64,000 bases of DNA from CAYPNF01 sp964411985 (GCA_964411985.1 CAYPNF010000039.1:1-64000), one strand, 5' to 3'. Positions 52,721 to 62,602 are shown, numbered from the stretch's first letter. The notes: a model not told the origin generated them from the letters alone. A program made the numbers and translations.

Positions 52721-52754
52721 CAACCACCCTCCGTGCCCTGACGGGGGGTGGTTG
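52721..52754 (-). terminator. Hairpin terminator of the DUF1080 gene
   Basis: CAACCACCCTCCGT pairs with ACGGGGGGTGGTTG over 14 bp (one G-T) around the 6-base loop GCCCTG, beginning 6 bp after the stop at 52760. On the - strand it is followed by a weakly T-rich stretch (TTTCTTCC). Also sits ahead of the glycyl-tRNA synthetase gene and would insulate it. The 259-bp gap contains nothing else clear. Confidence 0.6.
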
Positions 52755-52759
52755 TCTAA

Positions 52760-53788
52760 TCACAGCTTCTCGACCCAGATGTTGCGGAATTGGACGAGAT
52801 TTCCGTGGTCCTGCAACTTAAGTCCTTCCGGCTCGGATTCGCGGTCGTTGACCGCGCCGCCGGTTACCTTAGGCAGTTCGAGGTTCTCGTGAATCGTGAC
52901 GCCATTGAGCACCACGGTGATCCGGGCGTTGGCGGTTTTCTTGCCGGCCGCATTGAAGCGAGCAGCCCGGAAGGTGATATCGTAACTCTGCCACTGCAGC
53001 GGCGGCGCACACGCATTCACGCGAGGTTCGGCAATCTGGTAGATACCGCCGCACTCATTGTCATAGCCCTCCAGCCCGTAGCTATCCAAGACTTGGACCT
53101 CGTAACGACCCTGCAGGTAGACCCCACTGTTGCCCCGCGCTTGCCCAAAGTCATGAGGCATGTACGGCAAGCGAAACTCCAGGTGTAGGCGGTGGTCGGT
53201 GAACTTTTCCACCGTGATAATGTCGCCCCCCTTGACCTCCATGGCATTTCCCTCGACGAGCTTCCAGGGTGCCCGCCCTTTTCGATCCACCGTCTGCCAA
53301 TGGTCCAGGCTCTTGCCGTCGAACAAGACGATGGCACCGGCAGGCGGACGAAGCCCCAACTCACCCGATACCCGCTGGCTTTGCTTCAGACTGAAGCCAC
53401 CCTGGAGTTTGCCGGCGATTTTTCCCTCCACGGAGCCATTCTTGAGATCTCCAGCCCAGAGCGAGGTGTCCAGTACCACGCCATCCTCGCTCGACCGTAC
53501 CACCCGTGACACATCGAAGGGGATGTTGTCGATGAAACGAAAGCGCCCTTCGCTGATCTTGCCTCGCAACCGGTAGAGATAAGGCGATTTCTTGGCGAAG
53601 TCGGCCACGAATCGGGCTTCGTAGTTGCTCTCGCCCAAGGGGATCATGTAAACGGCTACATTCTGGGCGGTGCCGCTCTTCAAGGTGAGACTTCCCTGCC
53701 AATCGCCCATGAAGGGGTCGGAGATGGTTTGTCCAAGCAGACGAAGCCCCAAAAGGGCGGTTGTGGTGGTTGCGATAGCTAATTTCAT
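52760..53788 (-). CDS. Secreted DUF1080 protein with extra N-terminal beta domain
   Basis: 342 residues with a signal peptide (KLAIATTTTALLGLRLLGQT). Residues about 25-145 are an extra beta-rich domain (FMGDWQGSLTLKSGTAQNV, GKISEGRFRFI, GGFSLKQSQRV). Then comes the DUF1080 jelly roll: AIVLFDGKSLDHWQT, MEVKGGDIITVEKFTDHRLHLEF, GNSGVYLQGRYEVQVLDSYG, NECGGIYQIAEPRVNACAP, and the end GLKLQDHGNLVQFRNIWVEKL. The GVYLQGRYEVQVLDS stretch is typical of the glycoside-processing branch (3-keto-glucoside hydrolase-like). Periplasmic or secreted. Upstream lies a 344-bp divergent gap. Confidence 0.87.
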   Translation of the reverse strand: MKLAIATTTTALLGLRLLGQTISDPFMGDWQGSLTLKSGTAQNVAVYMIPLGESNYEARFVADFAKKSPYLYRLRGKISEGRFRFIDNIPFDVSRVVRSSEDGVVLDTSLWAGDLKNGSVEGKIAGKLQGGFSLKQSQRVSGELGLRPPAGAIVLFDGKSLDHWQTVDRKGRAPWKLVEGNAMEVKGGDIITVEKFTDHRLHLEFRLPYMPHDFGQARGNSGVYLQGRYEVQVLDSYGLEGYDNECGGIYQIAEPRVNACAPPLQWQSYDITFRAARFNAAGKKTANARITVVLNGVTIHENLELPKVTGGAVNDRESEPEGLKLQDHGNLVQFRNIWVEKL

Positions 53789-54132
53789 AAATGGCAGAAT
53801 AGGATGGGCTCAGTCGTAGTTCCTTCCACCCAAAACGTCAATCTCTCGCTCCCGCCCCTTGCGACACAACCAAAGATCACAAAGAGAGAATCTGGGGACA
53901 GCAGGGAGGACGACCAGACCGAATTCGCGAGAGGTCGGACGAAGCGAAGCTCCTCAATACCCATCCGGAATTCCCTTACACTCTAAGGATACGCTTCAAC
54001 TTTTCCCCTACCGGAGGGTCGTCCCTCAGGCGGTCCTCGCTCCGTCGAGATACGGAAAGCACAAAGCGCCTAAGGCTTTTCCCTTGGACTGACGATAATC
54101 CACTGGCAGCGGACATTGCAGATCATCGACGT
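53789..54132. other. 344-bp divergent gap without a recognised site
   Basis: Separates the DUF1080 gene (- strand) from the chemoreceptor gene (+ strand). It must hold both promoters, but I see no convincing -35/-10 pair, operator or small gene. Confidence 0.4.
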
Positions 54133-56193
54133 ATGACAAAGGGCAACCAGGTCTTCACCGTTTCGGGCAGGATCTATCTACTGATAGGCAGTGTGGTTCT
54201 CTTCATGGTGATCGTGGGGGCGCTGGCCTACACCACCCTCAATCGTCTGAAGGTGAATGGGCCGCTGTACTCCCGAATTGTGGAGCAGAAAGACCTGCTG
54301 GCCGATATTCTGCCTCCGCCCGCCTACATACTCGAAACCTATCTGCGCACGCTCCAGATTCTGGGAGAGTCCGACCCGGCCACCCAGAAGCAGAACCTGG
54401 AAAAGATCCAGTCGCTGAAGAAGGACTTCCTCGATCGAAGCCGGTACTGGGAGGAACACCTTGCTTCTTCCCCCGTTCGCGACGTTTTGGTCAAGGTCTC
54501 TCATCAGTCGGCTCTGGAGTTCTTCGACACCTTGGAAAAGGAGTTCCTTCCGGCCATCGAGAGGGGGGATAAACCCGCTGCTTCCACCCTGGCCTACGGG
54601 AAACTCAAAGCCCAATACCAGGCGCACCGCCAAGCCATCGATCAAGTTGTCGAGTTGGCCACCAAGAACAGCCAGGCTCTCGAAATTCAGGCGTCTCGGG
54701 AAATCAGGAATCGCTCGCTCCTGTTCGCGCTCGTTCTGGTGGGAGGGGGCCTGTTCGTGATGGTTTACAGCCTTTCCATGTCACGTTCGTTGAGCGCCGC
54801 CCTGCAAGCGACCGCCACACATCTGCGTGAAGGAGCCGAACAGACTTCCTCAGCCGCACACCATGTCTCCTCCGCATCCCAGTCGTTGGCCGAAGGATCC
54901 AGCCAGCAGGCTGCTTCTCTGGAAGAAACCAGTTCCTCTCTCGAGGAAATGGCGAGTATGACGCAGCGCAACTCCGAGAACGCCGGAAGAGCCAACGAGT
55001 TAGCCCAAGCAGCCCGGATGGCCGTGGACCAAGGCGTGGCCGACATGAAGGCAATGGAAGCCGCCATGGACGCTATCAAGCAGTCCAGCGATGATGTGGC
55101 CAAAATCCTCAAGACCATTGATGAGATTGCTTTCCAGACAAATCTGTTGGCACTCAACGCGGCGGTGGAAGCTGCTCGCGCGGGGGAGTCCGGCATGGGC
55201 TTTGCCGTCGTGGCCGACGAAGTGCGCACTTTGGCCCGGAAGAGTGCGCAAGCCTCCAAGGAAACTGCTGCGAAAATCGAAGGAGCCATCACTCGATCCG
55301 CTCTCGGCGCCCAGATCAGCGCCAGAGTCGCCCAGGCCCTTCGGGAGATTTTGGACAAAGTAAGGCAGGTGGCGGAACTCGCTGGCGAAGTCGCCACCGC
55401 TTCCAAAGAGCAGAGCCAGGGCATTCGCCAGGTCAATCTGGCCGTGAGTGAAATGGACAAGGTCACGCAGGCGAACGCCGCGAATGCCGAGGAAAGTGCC
55501 AGTGCCGCTGAGGAATTGAACGCCCAGGCAGATTCTGTGAAAGATGCGGTGCAAGAGCTCTTGCGATTGGTGGGTGGGTCCTCAGTCAGCAATGACAATC
55601 CAGGGGCATCCTGCGTTGCGCGGACTCCGGCGACACCGAGGCGAAGCGAACCTCGCACGGCTATCTCCCGGAGCCCGTCCGAACGCCTGCCCGCCCGCCC
55701 GCGCGAGGCTACGGTCTTTTCAGCTGCGGATGACCGTGGAACGAAGCCCTCCGAATCCCAGAAGGACCTGGTAACCTATGATCCTGCCCTGATGGCAACG
55801 GGAGTCGAATCCGTCGATCAGCAACACCAGGAGTTGATCAGGATGATCAATCAACTTCATCAAGCTTGTGTGACCGGAGCCGCCAAGGAGCAACTCCACG
55901 AAATCGTGGGTTTCCTAAAGGACTATGTGATCTCGCATTTCCAACATGAGGAAGGAGTCATGCAGCGTCATCGATGCAAGTCCTCCAGCGCGAACATTCT
56001 GGCTCACCAAAAGTTTCTTGAAGCGTTCACCACCATTGCCAACGACCTGGATCAAAAAGGTCCGTCCACCCGTCTGGCTCTCACCTTGAAGGAAGCCGTC
56101 GGTGATTGGTTGGTGAATCACATTTGCACCGTGGACAGTCAGCTTCGGGGATGTGGAGGCTCCTGTCACACCGAGCATCCGCACACCTCATGA
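54133..56193 (+). CDS. Methyl-accepting chemotaxis protein with C-terminal hemerythrin domain
   Basis: 686 residues. Two membrane segments (about 13-35 and 195-215) flank a 160-residue periplasmic helical sensor. The cytoplasmic signalling domain is intact, with the hairpin tip DEIAFQTNLLALNAAVEAARAGE. After a Pro/Arg-rich linker (about 500-540) comes a bacteriohemerythrin domain of about 125 residues (VESVDQQHQELIRMINQL, ISHFQHEEGVMQ, LAHQKFLEAF, WLVNHICTVD). Compared with canonical bacteriohemerythrin, one histidine ligand (the first His of HxxxH) is replaced by Asn; the other six candidates are present. Likely an oxygen- or redox-responsive receptor, comparable to DcrH of Desulfovibrio. 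No other che genes are in the window. Confidence 0.9.
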   Translation: MTKGNQVFTVSGRIYLLIGSVVLFMVIVGALAYTTLNRLKVNGPLYSRIVEQKDLLADILPPPAYILETYLRTLQILGESDPATQKQNLEKIQSLKKDFLDRSRYWEEHLASSPVRDVLVKVSHQSALEFFDTLEKEFLPAIERGDKPAASTLAYGKLKAQYQAHRQAIDQVVELATKNSQALEIQASREIRNRSLLFALVLVGGGLFVMVYSLSMSRSLSAALQATATHLREGAEQTSSAAHHVSSASQSLAEGSSQQAASLEETSSSLEEMASMTQRNSENAGRANELAQAARMAVDQGVADMKAMEAAMDAIKQSSDDVAKILKTIDEIAFQTNLLALNAAVEAARAGESGMGFAVVADEVRTLARKSAQASKETAAKIEGAITRSALGAQISARVAQALREILDKVRQVAELAGEVATASKEQSQGIRQVNLAVSEMDKVTQANAANAEESASAAEELNAQADSVKDAVQELLRLVGGSSVSNDNPGASCVARTPATPRRSEPRTAISRSPSERLPARPREATVFSAADDRGTKPSESQKDLVTYDPALMATGVESVDQQHQELIRMINQLHQACVTGAAKEQLHEIVGFLKDYVISHFQHEEGVMQRHRCKSSSANILAHQKFLEAFTTIANDLDQKGPSTRLALTLKEAVGDWLVNHICTVDSQLRGCGGSCHTEHPHTS

Positions 56194-56278
56194 GGGTCAG
56201 GCTGGGCGATCCAATCGGACTAGCCCTTCTCGGTCGCCTGTTGGGTGGATATGAGCTCAGTTGTGGTAGGCTCGAAGT

Positions 56279-57889
56279 CTATCCCCGGTCTGATTTGCCC
56301 TCGATGGCGACCCAGTCCATCTTGAGTTTCCTCGCCGCGTAGCCGGCCTCCTTCAGGTAATCGCCGTAAACCATCATCCAGTGGGAGTCGCGCACCTCGT
56401 TGCGGAGCTTGCGCCAGTCGCCTTGAATCTCCACATCTTGCTGGGAGCGGCAGATCTGGTAGAAAGGGTTGCCTTTCACGATGCCTTTGAATCCGAGCCA
56501 CCGGGTCGTGCTGTATTCAGGGTCGATGAAGGCAACCTCTTGGCCGATGGGCATGGTGACTTTCGGAGCGGCACCGTAGTCGGATTCATAATGCGTCATG
56601 ATTTCCGCCGGGGCATATTTCCGGCCATCGAGCCGCCGTGGTCCGGTGCAGTGGGCACAGGTCACCATTCGTTCGTGGGGAAAGGTGGAGTTGTGCATGA
56701 AGACTGGTTTTCCGGCGAGGTAACGGAGCAGGATGCCGGCGGGGACGACCACAAAGTCCGATTCGCAGAACGCAATCAGGCCTTCATCGTTGAGCACTTC
56801 CAAAGGAAGACAGGCGGTGGTTTCGGACATCGGGATGATGGTGCCCATGCAACTCTTGATGGTGAACGCAGTGGCTTCGTGTTCCGTCATGAGGTCCTTG
56901 AGCACGCGGTAAAGGACAAAGGCGTTGACCACTGCCTGACGGTCCGCCGACAGTTTGGTTTTGGGCAGTCTGAGGTAGCGCCGGGTGGCTTGCTCTGCTC
57001 CCTCCAGCATGGCGCGGTCGGATCGCGCCTGTTTCAACCGGGTGCCGAAGGATTCGTAGCTGACGTCGATCATCTGGAGTTGAAACCGTTCCCGCGCTTT
57101 CTCAGGCCCGTCGGAGGCGTACTTACCCCACAGGCCGCCCAGGGCTACGATGCGGGTTCCGAGCAGGTTCTTGACCGCGAACAAGGCGCGGAATCGCCAG
57201 AGCAACTCGCCCGGATCATCCACCACGACATCCGCGACGTGCGCCATGGGGGTGTCGGCTGGGGCAGGACTGGCCGTGGCCTGGCCTTCACGCTGCAGAT
57301 ACCGCGTGCTTAGAGCCTCATACCAGTAGTAGACCGGACCCGAGCGATGTCGGACAAAGATCAGTGAGTCGGGTTTGAGACCAAGGCAGGCGCGCAGGGT
57401 CTCCCCGCTCCCGGTACAGGCGTAGACCAGCGTCACATCATGGCCCCGTCCTGACAAGGCGTTGGCCGCATCTTTGTTGGTGACCTTCTCTACCGGGAGG
57501 ATCTCCAATCCGAACTCAGCCTTCGCTGCGAGTTTCTTGAGCTCCCCTTCAATACGGGCAACTTCCTCGCGAATGGCGGATTCGCTCTGGACCCCGCCCC
57601 AGGATCGCCAGGAGGCCTGCGGACGCGGGGTGGGGAGGCTGACCATAAACACCGGTAACACCGTCAGCTTCTTGCCGAGCGCTCGAAAAGGCTTCTCGGG
57701 GTCCCATCGCAGATCCGAGGGAGCATTCGCTAGCGCATCAGTGAGCCCAAGCAACGTTCCCGCGCCTCCCAGGCCCGCCAGGCGCAGGAACGAGCGGCGA
57801 CCCAGCAGCCCGGTGGGGCAAAAGGAATGGCTGGAAGGGGGTGGGCAGGGAAAAGTCGGAAATCCTGAGCCAGTAGATAAGGAACTCAT
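56279..57889 (-). CDS. Tat-exported L-fucose/L-arabinose isomerase-like protein
   Basis: 536 residues. A Tat signal (LLGRRSFLRLAGLGGAGTLLG) begins about residue 28, behind an unusually long Pro/Ser-rich n-region; a later start is possible. The body follows the L-fucose isomerase fold: HDVTLVYACTGSGETLRACLG, WRFRALFAVKNLLGTRIVALGG, FTIKSCMGTIIPMSETTACLPLEVLNDEGLIAFCESDF (cofactor-side Glu and Asp), and HNSTFPHERMVTCAHCTGP. The ECESD-type metal-site motif is recognisable as FCESDF. Known fucose and arabinose isomerases are cytosolic; an exported relative may act on a different substrate or only bind sugar. Not adjacent to the fucose genes at 17-25 kb. Confidence 0.72.
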   Translation of the reverse strand: MSSLSTGSGFPTFPCPPPSSHSFCPTGLLGRRSFLRLAGLGGAGTLLGLTDALANAPSDLRWDPEKPFRALGKKLTVLPVFMVSLPTPRPQASWRSWGGVQSESAIREEVARIEGELKKLAAKAEFGLEILPVEKVTNKDAANALSGRGHDVTLVYACTGSGETLRACLGLKPDSLIFVRHRSGPVYYWYEALSTRYLQREGQATASPAPADTPMAHVADVVVDDPGELLWRFRALFAVKNLLGTRIVALGGLWGKYASDGPEKARERFQLQMIDVSYESFGTRLKQARSDRAMLEGAEQATRRYLRLPKTKLSADRQAVVNAFVLYRVLKDLMTEHEATAFTIKSCMGTIIPMSETTACLPLEVLNDEGLIAFCESDFVVVPAGILLRYLAGKPVFMHNSTFPHERMVTCAHCTGPRRLDGRKYAPAEIMTHYESDYGAAPKVTMPIGQEVAFIDPEYSTTRWLGFKGIVKGNPFYQICRSQQDVEIQGDWRKLRNEVRDSHWMMVYGDYLKEAGYAARKLKMDWVAIEGKSDRG

Positions 57890-58325
57890 AGTTTTGCCTT
57901 AGGGTCTGGTCGATGAGGTGATGCCGGAAGGAGAACTCCGCGCCCTGGAGTAACCGCACGAGAGCGATGCCAGGGGACCCAGTCGCATGCTGGGAAGGAG
58001 GAGAGTTCGCATGCTTTCACCCTGCCATTGGATTTGAGCAAATGCGAGCAAGAAACCCTGGCGCGGTGAGGGCACCTCGCCCTGCCGTTTGCAGGTAGGG
58101 ACGGGTTCCCCACAGCCCCCCGTTTCAGGCGTTGTTCTCTTCCTTCCATCGCGCTCTGCCGAGCGCGGGAAGCGCCCACTCTGTGGCCGTTGCCGGAAGG
58201 TATCTGCGCGCTTTTCCAAGCGCGGCTACACGGGGCAAGAGGAAGGCGCGGTGAGGACACCGCGCCTTTCCTGCCTGCAATTCTCTCGGTTTCGGAAAGC
58301 GCCGGGCGCTTTGCCGTATTCAGCT
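57890..58325. repeat. 436-bp gap with REP-like palindromes
   Basis: Two near-identical 22-nt palindromes lie at 58060-58081 and 58245-58266 (GGCGCGGTGAGG followed by GCACCTCGCC or ACACCGCGCC). Another imperfect palindrome (CGGAAAGCGCC facing GGCGCTTTGCCG) is at 58293-58316. The longest stem, 58241-58271, is 13 bp with one bulge around AGGA and lies 55 bp beyond the stop of the LamG gene, where it could help terminate its transcript. No gene is supported. Confidence 0.6.
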
Positions 58326-61022
58326 CTACTGTTTGTAGCGGTAGAACTTGGTGCCGGTGGCCGGCACGGTCAGAGGCGACGCCGGGTTTCCCGCCACGTC
58401 TGCGAACGGACCCGTGACCGCTGCGGCCTCCTGCAAGGTCGCCCCAGCGGGCCACGTGATGGTCACGTTGCTGCCCGATAGCTTGATGGTAAAGGCGGTC
58501 ACCGCCGCATTCTTGCCCGCTTGGTAATGCGCCGCCACTTGGCTCGGGGTCAAGGCCTTGGCATAGATCGCCACTTCATCCACGCTGCCTGCGTACGCAT
58601 CGGCCCAGCCGTTTCCGGTGGCGCCAATGGCCCAGTCCCCTTGATCCACGGACAGCGCACCCACGGTGGCGGCGGCGCTGGCTGCTTCGACACCATTGCG
58701 GTAGAGCCTCCATTTGGCGCCATCGTACACGCCAACCAGGTGAATCCAATCCGCGCCCCCCAAGTCACCGGCAGGAATGGCAAAGCTCGCCCCATAGGAA
58801 TTGGTGGTGGTGCCGTCGATGATCTCACGTGAACCAATAACATAATTCGCTCCGGTACCTCCGATCGCTAGATAAACCTCCGCGGTATTGGTCGGCGCCA
58901 AGTCGCAGAGTTGGGTGACGAAACTGGACACAGTCTGTGGCCCGTGCGAGACAATGCGTGCCAGTTCAGCTGTTTGGGTGGCATCGGGTTTGACCCAGGC
59001 CTCCAAGGTGATCTGCCCGGCAATGTTCAAGCCGGCGGGATTGTTCAAACTGGCCCATTGTATCGCACCATCGAGGGGCAACGCCAGGTTGGAGGCGTCG
59101 AACCCCGGATAGGCGCTGGGCCGCGGTCCCGCAGCCACATTGGTGGTGAGGATGAGGCTGCCATCGGCGACGGCGCCCAGGGTGCCGCTGTTGGCCACCG
59201 GGAACCGGGCAGGATCGCTGAAGCGCAGGTAGGTTTTGGGCCCCGACCGCTGCGTCCCGGCAAACGGCGCGGTGAGCACGAGCGTCTCGTAATTCGTGCC
59301 AGAGGCCGCGCTGGTGCCCGCTTGATAGTGAGCCAGGATTTGCTCCGGCTTCAGCACGTAATTGCTGTAGATCGCCACTTCGTCGATGTCGCCCTCGTAA
59401 GGGTTGTTCCCAAGGGTGGAGGCGGCGTTGTAGGAGCCAATCGCCAAGTCGGCCGGGTCACCGGCGTCCTCGGGCACTTGCAGATTGGCCGAGTAGAGGG
59501 CGGCCGTGTTGGAGGCCACGAGCGCACCGTCCACATAAGCGCTCAACAACCCCTGCCACTGGTCGTTTCCATTGCCCCCCACATCCCCATTCTGTTGCTG
59601 AGGTTCCCAAGTGACGACCAAGTGCTGCCACTTGCCTACGACGTAGTCCGTATCGGTCAGCACATCCTGGCCAGTGCCCGACACGCCATCAAACAGCCGG
59701 AAACACCATCCGTGACCCTCGCTGGCCGGATAAGTCAGATTCGGGTTGCGCTGGAAAATGCACCAGCCGGTGCGATGACCCATTTTCGGCCAACGATTGT
59801 TCACCGGGCACTGTCCACCCTGCTGGTCCCGCATGGGGCGCAACCAGGCTTCGAAAGTGAAGGGGACTCCCGCGTTGGGATTGTTCTCGGCCAGCCAAGG
59901 CATGGTCGTCGTGGAGTTGCCGTTCCGAGCGTGATAGGCAACGGACCCGTCGTCAGCCCGACCTGCCAAGGCACCCGGGGCCGGGTGCCTGACTTCCGCA
60001 GAGTGGGTCCCAACGCCGGCGGCGCGCAGATCTCCCATGTTCACCGCAACGTCCGCACCGGGTGTGATCTCATTCAGGCGCAGGTAGACCACAGGATTCT
60101 TCTGCTGAATCAGGGTGGCGTATGGAACGGGCCGAGCAGCGTTGGTGCCGTTCAGGTAGTGACTCAGAATTTCATCGGGGGTCAACTTGGTGGAGTAAAA
60201 GGCGAACTCATCCGCCCCTCCAAACCAGGGATTCAGCGAGCTGTTCGCGTTGTTGTAGTTGCCGATCGCAAGGGCAGGCTGTCCGTTGACCGCTTCGCTG
60301 GAAGGATGGTCCCCTGTACACGGCACGTATCCTGGCTGGAGTCCGTCCGTCCCACCCGACCAGACGTTGGTGTTCGCCGCCACACCGTTGATGTAAATCG
60401 TCAGCGTCGCATTGACGACCTGCATCGGGTCGTAGACGACCACCACGTGCTGCCACTTGCCGACCTCGAAAGGAACCTGACTGGTCACATCCAGGCCGCT
60501 GCTGTTGCCGCTGCCACGAAACATCCGGCAGTTCCATCCTACTCCCTCGGCTTCCGTATAGTCCGCATTGGGCTTGCGTTGGAAGAACACCCAGCCCTGC
60601 CGGTCCGCCCCTTGGGTATATCGATTCGCCATCGGAGACATCCCACCCACGCTCTGGTCGCTTGCCGGATAAAGCCAGGCTTCTACCGTGAATGGCTCGG
60701 TGTTGGGAGGGTTGAGCGCCGGGTTAAAGGGAATCTCGAGCCTCGTGGTGGTGTCAAAGAACACGGCCCGATCTCCATCGCCAGCCAGCGCGCCTCAAAA
60801 TGGGTGCACCGTGCCGGCGTCGGAAAGATCATTCGTCGCGTTTCCCGCCGCCCCCAGACTGCCGATATTCCTGCTGATCAGAGACCGACTGGTGTCGTCC
60901 TGAAGTCGGTAATAGGCTTGGGGCGAGTCGCCTAACACCGTGGAGGGGTAGTCCGCCCGAATGGGTTGGGTCACCAAGACTGGCACCGCCAGTAAAGTGG
61001 ACCAGAGAGCTGAGTTGTTCAT
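58326..61022 (-). pseudogene. LamG-domain secreted protein, split by an in-frame TGA
   Basis: One continuous frame of 898 codons with a single TGA at 60795-60797. Before it: signal peptide (ALWSTLLAVPVLVTQPIRA) and the start of the first LamG unit (SPQAYYRLQDDTSRSLISRN ... GTVHPF). After it, in the same frame, GALAGDGDRAVFFDTTTRLEIPF continues the unit as in the second and third units (GALAGRADDGSVAYH). Three LamG/concanavalin-like domains follow, each with FTVEAWLYP-type and NGVAANTNVWSG-type strands, and a short C-terminal domain ending FYRYKQ. The main open part is 58326-60764. Secreted carbohydrate- or surface-binding protein; likely inactivated by a nonsense mutation unless the stop is a sequencing error. 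Confidence 0.75.
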
Positions 61023-61127
61023 GATGGTTTGTCAGTGCTGCTAAGGCCGTCAAAGAAAGCCTGCGGCATCCTCTCTTCAGCGGACGATGTCACTTGTGCC
61101 TTCCTGTAACGCCTGGGTACAATCGTA

Positions 61128-61156
61128 ACTATAGCTATCCTGATCACTTTAGTCAA
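61128..61156 (-). promoter_or_regulatory. Sigma-70-type promoter for the LamG gene
   Basis: On the - strand: TTGACT (61156-61151), exactly 17 bp spacer, TATAGT (61133-61128). Predicted transcript start near 61121, giving a leader of about 100 nt before ATG 61022. Five of six bases match consensus in each box. Best promoter match noticed in the window. Confidence 0.6.
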
Positions 61157-61177
61157 TCTGCGGATAAAACCGTCACT

Positions 61178-62575
61178 CTAACGCTTCCACCGGAACGTCA
61201 CCACGGACTTAGGCTCGAGCAGGGTACCGAAACTCATTTGGTTCCAAACGACAGTGAGTTCCTGCGTCTTCGACCGCGCATTGGCAGCGATCAACACCAG
61301 CGAACCCTCCGGGTTTTGGAACGCCACATTCGGGGGTAGTTGAGCGGAAGCGGTCGATTCCACCCTGACAGCGCCCGGTTGGAGGAACTTCATAAACTGC
61401 CCGTACATGGAATAGTCGAAGCCATATTCGAGGGTCATCTTATCACGGCGAAGGACGATGCACGTCGGTGAGCAATCGTGCGGGCCTGGATTCGGTTTCC
61501 CCTGGTCATCGATTATCGTCACCCACGCGTTGTAGGTGCGTGCCCAGTTGCGGAAATAGGAGATGATCTCCGCCGCTCCCGTGGAGCCATAGGTGGAACC
61601 TTCGGTGAAATAGATCGACTTGTCAGGAAACTGAGCGTGCAAACCCGACATCGCCGAGGGCTTTCCCTCGTAGAGATGAAAAGCGCTGCCGTCTACGTAC
61701 TGTGCTGCCTGAGGATCCTTCAGAATCGTGGCGGGGAAGCCGGGGTGGTTGAAATTGTGATCGTAACACCAGATCAGGGTGCGTAGTTGGTGTGCCTGAA
61801 ACACCGGGCCAAGGTGGTCACGGATGAAATCCCGCTGCTGCCGCGCCGTCCATCGACACGTCGGGTAGGTGGTGGGACTGTACTCTGGTTCGTTCTGGAT
61901 AGTGATGGCGTGGATGTCAATGCCCTCGTCCCGGTAAGCCTCAACAAAGCGCGCCAGGTACTCGGCAAAGTGCCGGAAATGTTTCGGGTCGATCTCACCG
62001 CCCCCGATCCGGTCATTGGTCTTCATCCATGCAGGCGGACTCCATGGGGAGGCGAAGAACTTGAGTTGCGGGTTGATCCGACGCGCGGCCTGCAGGATCG
62101 GTAGGACGTACTCCTTGTCCTTCGCGATCGAGAACTGCTTCAACTCCGGGTCCTCCTGGCCCGGGGGCATATCGTCATAGGTGTACCAGGGCGAAGCCGT
62201 AAAGTCAGGAGTGCCGATGCAGATGCGCATGAGACTCATGCCTATGCCTTTCGTGGGATGCACGAGGCTTTCCAGGGCCTTTTCCCGTTGCTCCGGAGGA
62301 AGCAGGCTCAGGTTGTAGCAGGTGCTATGTTCCAGGGAACTCCCGAGTCCAACAAGGCTCTGGTAGCGGATCGAATCATTGACCTGCACCGATGGTTTTG
62401 CGCCAGGCAACGTGGAGTCGAAGCGCAAGGCCGTCTGGGGCGAGAGGGTGTGACGCATATCCTCGGAGGAGGTCCACCATTCCACCTCGGGCTCGGAGCA
62501 AGAGCCGTTGGGTACCCATCCAACAGCGAGGAGGCAGGCCAGCAGAGAAGTCGAAAGAAGGGACAGGTCAGGCAT
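61178..62575 (-). CDS. GH30 family glycoside hydrolase
   Basis: About 465 residues from ATG 62575 with a signal peptide (LLSTSLLACLLAVGWVPNGSC); the longer frame to 62674 has no similarity. GH30 beta-glucosidase/glucosylceramidase-like TIM barrel: GLGSSLEHSTCYNLSLL, IGMSLMRICIGTPDFTASPWYTYDD, FFASPWSPPAWMKTN, acid/base Glu in AITIQNEPEYSP, nucleophile Glu in SIYFTEGSTYG. A C-terminal beta domain closes with GSLVLIAANARSKTQELTVVW. Secreted or periplasmic; likely cuts beta-glucosides, beta-1,6-glucan or beta-xylosides. The upstream region contains two 11-bp direct repeats and the 40-bp palindrome. Confidence 0.9.
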   Translation of the reverse strand: MPDLSLLSTSLLACLLAVGWVPNGSCSEPEVEWWTSSEDMRHTLSPQTALRFDSTLPGAKPSVQVNDSIRYQSLVGLGSSLEHSTCYNLSLLPPEQREKALESLVHPTKGIGMSLMRICIGTPDFTASPWYTYDDMPPGQEDPELKQFSIAKDKEYVLPILQAARRINPQLKFFASPWSPPAWMKTNDRIGGGEIDPKHFRHFAEYLARFVEAYRDEGIDIHAITIQNEPEYSPTTYPTCRWTARQQRDFIRDHLGPVFQAHQLRTLIWCYDHNFNHPGFPATILKDPQAAQYVDGSAFHLYEGKPSAMSGLHAQFPDKSIYFTEGSTYGSTGAAEIISYFRNWARTYNAWVTIIDDQGKPNPGPHDCSPTCIVLRRDKMTLEYGFDYSMYGQFMKFLQPGAVRVESTASAQLPPNVAFQNPEGSLVLIAANARSKTQELTVVWNQMSFGTLLEPKSVVTFRWKR

Positions 62576-62602
62576 AGCGGATGGGATTTTGGCGATGAAC
62601 CT

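Noticed and set aside
57886..58455. Open - strand frame of 189 codons across the REP-like gap
   Set aside because: It overlaps the isomerase-like gene start and the LamG gene end and reads through palindromes; no similarity.
60795..60797. Selenocysteine reading of the in-frame TGA in the LamG gene
   Set aside because: No SECIS-like hairpin seen just downstream, and LamG domains have no redox site at this place; a nonsense mutation or error is simpler.
58911..60935. 674-codon open frame on the + strand opposite the LamG gene
   Set aside because: Antisense shadow; the - strand frame has clear LamG domains and a promoter, this one has no recognisable domain.
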